Source: CAZBQG01 sp964493945 | GTDB taxonomy: Bacteria > Pseudomonadota > Alphaproteobacteria > Rhodospirillales > UBA2165 | Direction: 5' to 3' | Length of the DNA: 15,688 nt | Assembly: GCA_964493945.1 (NCBI GenBank) | Contig: CAZBQG010000092.1 | Location: 1-15,688, forward strand | Shown here: in pieces, positions 1 through 6,676 of the stretch | How positions within the stretch are numbered: position 1 is the first letter of the stretch | Layout of the letters: each line of letters starts with the position of its first letter | Position numbers and translations under genes: made by a program | Notes under the pieces: generated by a model | Told to the model about the DNA's origin: nothing | The model's input: the letters and a program-made list of their open reading frames with translations, nothing else | Database searches by the model: none

Positions 1-32
1 CTCTCCTGCCGAGGAACCGGGATATGGGATCG

Positions 33-45
33 TATGGGTACCATA
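33..45. promoter_or_regulatory. Short inverted repeat upstream of the lipoprotein gene (possible operator)
   Basis: The arms TATGG (33-37) and CCATA (41-45) are separated by 3 nt, and a second ATATGG copy lies at 22-27. The element sits about 35 nt upstream of the start codon at 80, in the only non-coding leader of the forward operon inside the window. Short dyads in such positions are often regulator sites, but the arms are only 5 bp and no regulator gene is visible, so this is a weak candidate. A strong purine-rich ribosome binding site (AGGAGGAGAGG, 64-74) follows it. Confidence 0.2.
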
Positions 46-79
46 TGTTAGATTTTATCCACTAGGAGGAGAGGTAAAG

Positions 80-598
80 ATGGCGAATTCCAGGAGATGT
101 GTGCCCTTCTTTGTTTTCGCCGCTAGCCTGATCCTGGCTTCTTGCGCCCGGAACGTGGATTTATCGCCGTCGGTCTCCAAACGCACATCATCCAATTCCA
201 AGTCCCAGCCCTCCTTTTCCCAATTCGCCGATATTCCCATCATGGCCGGGTCCACCATGGATATGGATCTAACCTTGATTTTTGGTGCCGGCGACAGTTG
301 GACGGGCCGCCTGGTGATGAACGCACCCCAGGGCAGCGTCGCGGCTTTTGATTTTTATCACCGGGGGACACCGGAATTCGGCTGGCGGGAAATCGCCTCT
401 GTCCGCTCGTCCATCAGCGTGCTGACCTATATGCATCGGGGCCGGGTGCTGACCTTGCAGATCCGGGACAACACCATCAGAGGATCGGAGATCAGGGCCA
501 CCGTGACGCCGGAAAAAGACAATAGCTTTTCCCCGCCGGGCGCCAGGGCCCCGGTACAATCGGCACCGGTTAGGCCCGTGAACCCATCCGGGCGTTAA
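80..598 (+). CDS. Small putative lipoprotein of unknown function
   Basis: This is a 172-residue protein with a typical lipoprotein signal: basic N-terminus (S4-R5-R6), hydrophobic stretch 8-20 and lipobox L19-A20-S21-C22, so C22 should be lipidated. Ser at +2 is absent (the residue after Cys is Ala), and the protein probably goes to the outer membrane or periplasmic face. After a Ser-rich linker (about 29-46), a compact globular region (about 47-145) contains a central DFYHRGTPEFGW segment and alternating beta-like stretches; the tail (146-172) is Pro/Arg-rich and probably disordered. From memory, similar small lipoproteins occur widely in Rhodospirillales without an assigned role. The start ATG at 80 is well placed behind the AGGAGGAG ribosome binding site at 64-71. 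The next gene begins 26 nt after the stop, so the two could be co-transcribed, but nothing links this protein to the catabolic genes functionally. Confidence 0.8.
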   Translation: MANSRRCVPFFVFAASLILASCARNVDLSPSVSKRTSSNSKSQPSFSQFADIPIMAGSTMDMDLTLIFGAGDSWTGRLVMNAPQGSVAAFDFYHRGTPEFGWREIASVRSSISVLTYMHRGRVLTLQIRDNTIRGSEIRATVTPEKDNSFSPPGARAPVQSAPVRPVNPSGR

Positions 599-624
599 AC
601 AGAAAAACACAAGAGGCAAAACGC

Positions 625-1416
625 GTGACATCAGGTGAGGGAAAGCTGGCTGGCAAGACGGCCATCGTAACCGGCGCGGGACGCAATATCGGAGAAGCCA
701 TCGCCACCATGTTCGCCGCCGAAGGCGCGAAAGCCGCTGTCGTCGATATGGATGAGGCGCGGGCGAATTCGGTGACGGAGAGCATTCAAGCCCAGGGCGG
801 CGAAGCGCTGGCCATCGCCTGTGATGTTTCCGACCCCGCCCAGATCGCCAAAATGGTCGGGGCTACCGTTGAGAATTTGGGCGGCATCGACGTGCTGGTC
901 AATAATGTGGCCGTCTCGGACCGCAAACATATCTTCGACCTCAGCGAAGAGGATTGGCGCCGCACCATCGATGTAACTTTATCCTCGCCATTTTACGTCA
1001 CCAAACAGGTGGCCCGGTGGATGGTGGACAACGGGCGCGGCGGGCGCGTCATCAATATCGGCTCCACATCGGGCTTCGCCGGGCGGCCGGAGGCGATTGC
1101 CTATACGGCGGCCAAGGGCGGACTTAACGTTCTGACCCAATCCCTGGCCGTGCAGTTGGCGCCACACGGTATTATCGTCAATCAGGTTTCCCCCAACATG
1201 ACCGGCTCGCCCGTCGGCAAAGCGGAATTCAATCCGGACCGCCAGGTGACCAATCTGGTTGGGCGCCCCGGCCAGCCCAAAGAAACAGCCAAAGCCGTCC
1301 TGTTCATGGCTTCTGATGACAGCTCCTTCGTCGCCGGCGCCAATCTGTTCGTCGATGGCGGGACCATGGCCATGGCTTCTTTCGCCCCCATTACCCCCGG
1401 CAGGAAAGGGAAGTGA
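625..1416 (+). CDS. SDR-family NAD(P)-dependent oxidoreductase
   Basis: A 263-residue classical short-chain dehydrogenase/reductase, expected to interconvert an alcohol and a ketone (or a hydroxyacyl and an oxoacyl group) in the cytoplasm. Visible motifs: the cofactor-binding T16-G-A-G-R-N-I-G23, D-V-S around 67-69, N93-N-V-A (family consensus NNAG, here altered), Ser147 in IGSTSG, and the catalytic pair Y160-x3-K164. The C-terminus carries the usual VAGANLFVDGG segment. Length is typical of the family. The start is GTG at 625, preceded by AGAGGC at about 612-617; no ATG is available before residue 29, so GTG is preferred. The gene ends inside the HyuA start (GTGA, 1413-1416), which indicates translational coupling. 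FabG-like annotation is possible, but the context points to a catabolic alcohol dehydrogenase. Substrate unknown. Confidence 0.93.
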   Translation: MTSGEGKLAGKTAIVTGAGRNIGEAIATMFAAEGAKAAVVDMDEARANSVTESIQAQGGEALAIACDVSDPAQIAKMVGATVENLGGIDVLVNNVAVSDRKHIFDLSEEDWRRTIDVTLSSPFYVTKQVARWMVDNGRGGRVINIGSTSGFAGRPEAIAYTAAKGGLNVLTQSLAVQLAPHGIIVNQVSPNMTGSPVGKAEFNPDRQVTNLVGRPGQPKETAKAVLFMASDDSSFVAGANLFVDGGTMAMASFAPITPGRKGK

Positions 1417-3485
1417 GCGGGCCCTATCGTCTGGGCGTCGATGTGGGCGGCACCCATACAGACCTGGCCCTGCTCGATGTTTCCGACGGCTCCATGGAGA
1501 TCGAGAAAGTCGCCTCCACACCCGATAATCCGGCGAGGGGCGTGTTGGGCGGCATCAACCGCTTCATCGCCCGAGAAAGACCGCCGGGCGAGATCGAGTT
1601 TTTCGCCCATGGTACGACCATCACCACCAACGCGCTCCTGGAGATGGGAGGTGCGCGTGTGGGCATGCTGATCAATAAGGGCTATGGCGCGATCCAGGAA
1701 ATCCAGCAACAGGCGCGGGACGGCAACCCCTTTGATTATTTTTTCCAACGCCCCCCTCATCTGGCGGCGCAAAGCGATACGCACCCTATTGGCGGGCGGA
1801 TGGATTTCGCTGGTGGGGAAATCGAACCCCTCGACGAAGAAGCCGTGCTGATGGCGGCGGCTGCCCTCAAGGAAAAGGGGATCACTTCGGTCGCCATCGT
1901 CTATCTTTTTTCCTATATGAACCCGGATCATGAGCGGCGCAGCCGGGATTTGATCCGGGCCCAGTGGCCGGAAGCCCATCTGTCCTTGTCGTCCGATATT
2001 CTGCCGCGCATCCGGGAATGGCCCCGCATGTCGACCACCTTGCTCAACGCCTATCTGGAACCGGTGCTGGTCAATTATCTGAGCGATCTATCCGAGGGCC
2101 TGGATGAAGGCGGCGTTAAGACACGGCAACGCTTTTTGGTTCAATCCAATGGCGGCGTCATGCCCTTCACGGCGGCCATTGCGGGAACCAAGACGGTGCA
2201 TACCTTATTCTCCGGTCCCGCTGCCGGCGTCCAGGCCGCCGCCCATCTGGCGGCCCGGGAGGCGCAAGGCGGCCTGGTCACATTGGATATGGGCGGCACG
2301 TCCTGCGACATCGCTTTCATCGAAGATGGCGCACCCCTGGAAGTGACCGAATGCGAGGTGGCCCGCAGGCGGCTCGATGTGCCGGCCCTGGATTTGACCA
2401 CCATATCGGCGGGCGGCGGCTCCATCGCTTGGATCGATGGCGGCGGATTGCTGGCCGTCGGACCCCGCAGCGCGGGCGCCGATCCGGGCCCGGTCTGCTA
2501 TGGCAAGGGTGGCCAAGACCCGACGGTGACCGATGCCGATCTGGCGCTGGGCTTTCTCGATCCCGAATTCTTTTTGGGTGGGGCCCAAAACCTGGATAGG
2601 GGTGGGGCACTGAAGGCGCTGGAAGAAAAGATTGGCAAGCCCTTAGGGCTTACGGCATTGGAAGCCGCCGCCGGCATCCGGCGCATCGTCGATATGCGCA
2701 TGGCCGATGAGGTCCGGGTGTTCGGCGCCAAGCGGGGCGTCGATCCCAGGGATTTCACATTGCTGCCCTTCGGCGGGGCAGGCGCCGTCCACGCCGCCCC
2801 GGTGGCCGGCGAGCTGGGCATGAGCCGCATCCTGGTGCCGGCCCGTCCAGGCGCTTTCTCGGCCCTTGGGCTTTTATGCACGGATGTGGTCCATGATTAT
2901 GTGCGCTCCGAGCCCTGCCCCCTGGATCAGGTCCCAACGGGTCACGGTGAAGAAATCTTCGGCCAAATGGAGGCGCGCGCCCGGACGGAACTGGAAGACG
3001 AGGGGATGGACCCCGCCGCCGCCCAAATGATCCGGGAATTGGATATGCGCTATACCGAACAAGGTTATGAGTTGCGCGTGCCCCTGGAAGGGATCGATCC
3101 GGGCACGGGGTTGGACGAAGCGCGCCGACGCTTCGATGAAATCCATGCCCGCATGCACGGCCATGCGGCGCTGGAAAAAGCTGTCGATCTAGTCAGCTAC
3201 CGTCTGCGGGCCCGGGTGCCGGTGGCCAAATACCAGCCGGCGGCGGCGGAGAATTTCACTCAAGGTCCGGCCCCGGAGGCAGCGCTGAAATCCAACCGCG
3301 ATGTCTGGTTCACTTCCGATGCCCCGCTGCAAACCGCCATCTGGTCACGAGCGGAGCTTCCACCCGGAGCCCAGATCGAAGGCCCCGCAATCATCAAGCA
3401 ATTGGATGCCACCACCGTCGTTCCGCCGGGCTGGCGGGCCGGGAGCGACGGGCTGGGCAATCTGATCCTGGGGCGGGAAGTCTGA
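1413..3485 (+). CDS. hyuA: Hydantoinase/oxoprolinase family protein, subunit A (HyuA-type)
   Basis: A 690-residue protein of the usual length for HyuA, the ATP-binding subunit of ATP-dependent N-methylhydantoinases, 5-oxoprolinases and the related acetone/acetophenone carboxylases. The actin-like ATPase motifs are present: D10-V-G-G-T-H-T-D17 near the N-terminus, H66-G-T-T-I-T-T-N73, GPAAGVQAA in the middle, and the second phosphate motif D292-M-G-G-T-S-C-D299. They are followed by SAGGGSIAW, GPRSAGADPGPVCYG and PFGGAGAVHA. The C-terminal domain ends with the typical GPAIIKQLDATTVVPPGW segment. The GTG start at 1413 overlaps the SDR stop by 4 nt, with AGGAAAGGG just upstream, and HyuB starts 1 nt after the stop, so the two subunits are coupled. 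The family hydrolyses ATP either to open cyclic amides or to activate a ketone for carboxylation; sequence alone does not decide which applies. Confidence 0.95.
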   Translation: MSGPYRLGVDVGGTHTDLALLDVSDGSMEIEKVASTPDNPARGVLGGINRFIARERPPGEIEFFAHGTTITTNALLEMGGARVGMLINKGYGAIQEIQQQARDGNPFDYFFQRPPHLAAQSDTHPIGGRMDFAGGEIEPLDEEAVLMAAAALKEKGITSVAIVYLFSYMNPDHERRSRDLIRAQWPEAHLSLSSDILPRIREWPRMSTTLLNAYLEPVLVNYLSDLSEGLDEGGVKTRQRFLVQSNGGVMPFTAAIAGTKTVHTLFSGPAAGVQAAAHLAAREAQGGLVTLDMGGTSCDIAFIEDGAPLEVTECEVARRRLDVPALDLTTISAGGGSIAWIDGGGLLAVGPRSAGADPGPVCYGKGGQDPTVTDADLALGFLDPEFFLGGAQNLDRGGALKALEEKIGKPLGLTALEAAAGIRRIVDMRMADEVRVFGAKRGVDPRDFTLLPFGGAGAVHAAPVAGELGMSRILVPARPGAFSALGLLCTDVVHDYVRSEPCPLDQVPTGHGEEIFGQMEARARTELEDEGMDPAAAQMIRELDMRYTEQGYELRVPLEGIDPGTGLDEARRRFDEIHARMHGHAALEKAVDLVSYRLRARVPVAKYQPAAAENFTQGPAPEAALKSNRDVWFTSDAPLQTAIWSRAELPPGAQIEGPAIIKQLDATTVVPPGWRAGSDGLGNLILGREV

Positions 3486-3486
3486 C

Positions 3487-5151
3487 ATGGCGACTGACCC
3501 CATCACCGTGCAGATCATAAAGAACAAAGTGGCCAGTCTGGTCGACGAGATGCATTATCATTTTTACCGCTCTGGCTATTCCACCATCATCCGGGAAAGC
3601 CGTGATTTTTCCTGTGTTATTCTGGACCGGGATGGGCGCCTCATCGTGCCGCCGCCTATGTTTTTCCACGCACCTTTCTATAAGCATTTCGTCGGGCGCA
3701 GCATTGAGATTTACGGTGCCGACGGAATAAAACCGGGCGATGTGATCGTCTCCAACCACCCCTATGAAGCAGGCGTTCCCCACGTATCGGACATGGCCTT
3801 TATCGCACCCATATTCGCCGATGGTGCGCTGGTGGGATTTTCCGGCTCCTGTGCCCATAAAGCCGATATCGGGGGCACCAATCCCGGCTCCACATCGGCC
3901 AACGCCACGGAAATTTACCAGGAAGGCCTGGTATTGCCGCCGCTCAAGATCAAACAGGGTGGCGATTATGTGACCGACCTGGAGCGCCTGATCCTGACCA
4001 ACAGCCGCCAGCCTGATCTTGTAAGGGGCGATATCCGGGCCCAGATCGCGGCCACTGAAATGGGCGTCGAAAGCATGATGGAGCATTGCGCCCGTTTCGG
4101 CACGGACACCGTCATGAATGCCTTCGCCAAGATTTTATCCTCCGCCGCCCAGGAAATGCGGGCCGCCATCGCTGCCCTGCCCGATGGTGAGGCATCGGCG
4201 GATGGCCATATGGATGATGATGGCGTGGAAATGGATAAGGGCGTCTATTTCGCCGTGACCATCACCAAAAAGGGTCAAGACATAACGTTCGATTTTTCCA
4301 ATTCACAGCCCCAGGCCAAGGGTCCGGTCAATCTGCGCCCGTCCATGGTCGAGGCCTGCGTCTTCTATTCCCTGATCGGCTGCCTTGGCCCGGAAATGCA
4401 GTTCAACGACGGCATGCGCGACGTGGTGAAATTCAAATACGCCCCGGCCACGGTGACCAATGCGGAAAGCCCGGCGCCCGTATCGTCTTATCAGAAAGCC
4501 AATCTGCGGCTCACCGATGTGATCCTGGCGGTGCTCGCGGTTTTCGATGGAAGGCGGGCCATCGCCGGGTCGGGGTCATCAGGCTCCCTATCGATCAATT
4601 GGCACCAGGGCGGGCGTCCCGGCCATAACAGCCTGCAATATGAAATTCTGGGTTCGGCCTATGGCGGCGGTCAGGGCAATGACGGATGCAACGCCACCGC
4701 CACCCATTTGTCCAACCTGCATGTCACGCCCATCGAGATCATCGAAAGTGAATATCCCTGCCGCATTACGGAGTTTGACATGGTGGTGGATTCAGGGGGC
4801 GCCGGTGAATTCCGGGGCGGCGTGTCCTTCAGGCGGCGCTATGAAGTGATGCAGGACTGCACGGTTGTCCGCCGCTATGACCGTTGGAAATATCCCGCAC
4901 CCGGCGCCCAGGGCGGCAAGGATGGCGGGGCATCCAAATTCGTCATCCGGGCCGGAACGCCCGACGAAGAGGTAACCCCGTCCGCCGGTAAGTTCGACCT
5001 AAAGGCCGGACAGTTTTTTTATCTGGAAAGTGCCGGCGGTGGGGGATTTGGCGATCCCGGCGCACGCGATGGGGATCGTTTGGCGCGTGATATTGAAGAA
5101 GGCTATGTGAGTGAGCACGCCGCCAGAGAGATTTATGGGAGCAAGGCATAA
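3487..5151 (+). CDS. hyuB: Hydantoinase/oxoprolinase family protein, subunit B (HyuB-type)
   Basis: A 554-residue HyuB-type subunit, partner of the upstream HyuA in an ATP-dependent amidohydrolase or carboxylase. Family signatures are clear: SRDFSCVILDRDGRLI near residue 40, PGDVIVSNHPYEAG, HVSDMAFIAPIF, the AHKADIGGTNPGS segment, EIYQEGLVLPPLKI, and a C-terminal GGGGFGDP. Both subunits look complete, with no frameshift. There is no gamma subunit of the kind found in acetone carboxylase, nor the extra small subunits of acetophenone carboxylase, next to the pair. That slightly favours a two-subunit hydantoinase/oxoprolinase-like enzyme (inference). The stop TAA at 5149-5151 overlaps the start of the AGGAGG ribosome binding site of the next gene. 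Confidence 0.95.
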   Translation: MATDPITVQIIKNKVASLVDEMHYHFYRSGYSTIIRESRDFSCVILDRDGRLIVPPPMFFHAPFYKHFVGRSIEIYGADGIKPGDVIVSNHPYEAGVPHVSDMAFIAPIFADGALVGFSGSCAHKADIGGTNPGSTSANATEIYQEGLVLPPLKIKQGGDYVTDLERLILTNSRQPDLVRGDIRAQIAATEMGVESMMEHCARFGTDTVMNAFAKILSSAAQEMRAAIAALPDGEASADGHMDDDGVEMDKGVYFAVTITKKGQDITFDFSNSQPQAKGPVNLRPSMVEACVFYSLIGCLGPEMQFNDGMRDVVKFKYAPATVTNAESPAPVSSYQKANLRLTDVILAVLAVFDGRRAIAGSGSSGSLSINWHQGGRPGHNSLQYEILGSAYGGGQGNDGCNATATHLSNLHVTPIEIIESEYPCRITEFDMVVDSGGAGEFRGGVSFRRRYEVMQDCTVVRRYDRWKYPAPGAQGGKDGGASKFVIRAGTPDEEVTPSAGKFDLKAGQFFYLESAGGGGFGDPGARDGDRLARDIEEGYVSEHAAREIYGSKA

Positions 5152-5166
5152 GGAGGAGCGAAGCAA

Positions 5167-6012
5167 ATGGAAAAAGACCGCGTCGGAATTATTGGACCGG
5201 GCCGCATGGGGCTGGCCATGCTCAAGCATCTCAAAAAGCACCAATTTCAGGTGACGGCCTTCGACATCGATGAAAAACAGATGGGCCTGGCCACCGAGGC
5301 CGGCGGAGACGGTGCCGCCAATGCAAGGGAGCTGGCGGAAAAAAGCGATTATGTGATCATCGGAGTGGGGTTCGAGCCCGAAGTGCGCGCCTGCCTGGAA
5401 GGGCCCGACGGCGCCTTGGCGGGCCTCAAGGCGGGCGGCGCGATTGCCGTCTGTTCCACCATGTCCGTGGGCGGCACACAGGAACTTGCTGCGATTTGCC
5501 AGGAAAAAGGCCTGGGCTTTCTGGATGCACCCATCGCCAGGGGGCGCTGGGCGGCTGATGAGGGCACGTTATTGGCCCTGGTGGGCGGAACGGATGAGGT
5601 GGTGGAACGCTCCCATCCTATTTTTGAGACTTTTTGTTCCGACATCGAACATATGGGCGATGTGGGCCACGGCCAGGTGGCCAAGATGATGAATAATTAT
5701 CTGTTATGGGTGAATGGCTGCGCCCTTATAGAAGCAGGCCGTCTGGCCGCCTCGACGGGCATCGATCTGCCCCGGCTGCGCGACGCATTGCTGATGAGTT
5801 CGGGCGCCTCGGCGGCGCTCAATGATTGGGACCGCATGACCTTCACCTGGGCGCTCAAGGACATGCAGATGGTGGAAAAACTGTCCGATGGGGAGAACAT
5901 GACCCTGCCCCTGGCCGGCTTGATCAAGGAACTGGTCAAGGATGGCAAGCGCATCAAGGCCACCACCCCACCCGATTGGACCGGCGAGGGTGGCGTGACC
6001 AAAATTCCATAA
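5167..6012 (+). CDS. NAD(P)-dependent beta-hydroxyacid dehydrogenase (3-hydroxyisobutyrate dehydrogenase-like)
   Basis: A 281-residue member of the 3-hydroxyisobutyrate/6-phosphogluconate dehydrogenase family, which oxidises beta-hydroxy acids or reduces tartronate semialdehyde-type compounds. The N-terminal Rossmann motif is G10-P-G-R-M-G15. The catalytic region G167-H-G-Q-V-A-K173 supplies the family lysine, followed by N176-N177, and the late K231-D232 pair is also conserved. The substrate-binding loop, usually DAPVSGG, reads D120-A-P-I-A-R-G126 followed by RWAADEGTL, so it lacks the Ser-Gly-Gly and gains Arg. This suggests a substrate other than 3-hydroxyisobutyrate. Start ATG 5167 follows AGGAGGAG at 5151-5158. 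It sits 15 nt behind HyuB, so it is part of the same operon. Confidence 0.93.
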   Translation: MEKDRVGIIGPGRMGLAMLKHLKKHQFQVTAFDIDEKQMGLATEAGGDGAANARELAEKSDYVIIGVGFEPEVRACLEGPDGALAGLKAGGAIAVCSTMSVGGTQELAAICQEKGLGFLDAPIARGRWAADEGTLLALVGGTDEVVERSHPIFETFCSDIEHMGDVGHGQVAKMMNNYLLWVNGCALIEAGRLAASTGIDLPRLRDALLMSSGASAALNDWDRMTFTWALKDMQMVEKLSDGENMTLPLAGLIKELVKDGKRIKATTPPDWTGEGGVTKIP

Positions 6013-6058
6013 TTGGAAAACCCAGGCATAATCTGTTAGGTTGTTTTGTCAACTATTT

Positions 6059-6067
6059 AGAGGGGGA
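6059..6067 (+). promoter_or_regulatory. Ribosome binding site that fixes the VOC gene start
   Basis: The run AGAGGGGGA lies 6 nt upstream of ATG 6074. The reading frame is open further upstream to a TTG at 6041, but that TTG has no purine-rich site before it, and the extra 11 residues are not part of the family fold. The ATG at 6074 is therefore the better start. Confidence 0.7.
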
Positions 6068-6073
6068 CAGGAT

Positions 6074-6628
6074 ATGCCGCAAAAACCGAAAATGAGCGTC
6101 GGCCATTTCGCCATGCATGTGCGTGACGTGGACATGATGGTGGATTTCTATACCAAAGTGGTGGGGCTGACGATCACCGACCGGGGCACCGTCACCGATG
6201 CCGAACTGCCCATGATCTTCATGAGTTCCGATCCGGCCGAACATCATCAGGTGGTGCTGATCGGCGGGCGGCCAGAAGACGAGAATTTCCAGCTCAACCA
6301 TCATCTGGCGCTGATCATGGAATCCCTGGAAGATTTGCGCGGGGCCTATGAACGTTTATCGGCCATCGGAGGGATCGATGATCTGCGCACCATGACCCAC
6401 GGCAATGCCTGGTCGATCTATTTCAATGACCCCGAGGGCAATGGCATCGAATTTTATACGCGCACGCCCTGGCATGTGGCCCAGCCAAACATCACGCCCA
6501 TCGACCTGACCCAACCCGACCCGAACCTGTTCTCCGAGACGGAGAAATTCTGCCGGGCCGGAAACAATTATAAAAGCATCGCTGAGCGCCGGAGCGAGAT
6601 GGCCGAGATGATGCAGGGTCAGGCTTGA
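6074..6628 (+). CDS. VOC-superfamily (glyoxalase/extradiol dioxygenase fold) protein
   Basis: A 184-residue single-unit VOC protein. Paired beta-alpha-beta-beta-beta modules are visible: GHFAMHVRDVDMMVDFYTKV (about 10-29) and a second module ending in NDPEGNGIEFYTRTPW (about 118-133). Likely metal ligands are H11, H57 or H58 (in EHHQVVL) and E126, the usual two-His/one-Glu set of type I extradiol dioxygenases and glyoxalases, so a divalent-metal enzyme is expected. The C-terminal tail (about 135-184) is longer than the core fold and ends in a charged helix (SIAERRSEMAEMMQGQA). The ring-cleaving dioxygenase CatE and small isomerases are possible relatives. The gene follows the beta-hydroxyacid dehydrogenase by 61 nt, more than elsewhere in the operon, so it may have its own promoter. 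Substrate unknown. Confidence 0.88.
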   Translation: MPQKPKMSVGHFAMHVRDVDMMVDFYTKVVGLTITDRGTVTDAELPMIFMSSDPAEHHQVVLIGGRPEDENFQLNHHLALIMESLEDLRGAYERLSAIGGIDDLRTMTHGNAWSIYFNDPEGNGIEFYTRTPWHVAQPNITPIDLTQPDPNLFSETEKFCRAGNNYKSIAERRSEMAEMMQGQA

Positions 6629-6635
6629 GCCAACC

Positions 6636-6675
6636 TGCTTAACGCACTCGTTTACTCCAAAGTGCTTAACGCACT
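6636..6675. repeat. 13-bp direct repeat between convergent genes
   Basis: The sequence TGCTTAACGCACT occurs at 6636-6648 and again at 6663-6675. The second copy covers the stop codon (TAA on the reverse strand, 6666-6668) of the ThDP enzyme gene. The repeat may record a small local duplication of the gene's 3' end. Confidence 0.6.
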
Positions 6676-6676
6676 T
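6660..6676. terminator. Short hairpin between the convergent VOC and ThDP genes (possible bidirectional terminator)
   Basis: AAGTGC (6660-6665) pairs with GCACTT (6671-6676) around a 5-nt TTAAC loop. It lies 31 nt past the VOC stop and overlaps the final codons of the reverse ThDP gene. There is no T-run on the forward side and the stem is only 6 bp, so a terminator role is plausible from position but weak from sequence. Confidence 0.3.

Noticed and set aside
1182..1979. Reverse open frame (265 codons) across the SDR/HyuA junction
   Set aside because: It spans two well-supported forward genes and shows no domain, ribosome binding site or sensible composition.
3164..3485. Possible additional carboxylase subunit within or beside HyuA
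   Set aside because: The region is the normal HyuA C-terminal domain; no extra subunit gene lies between HyuA and HyuB, which are 1 nt apart.
6005..6032. Possible promoter or hairpin (TTCCA/TGGAA dyad and CATAAT) between the dehydrogenase and VOC genes
   Set aside because: The dyad arms are only 5 bp and overlap the stop codon, and the -35 candidate is poor. The 61-nt gap could hold a promoter but I cannot support one.
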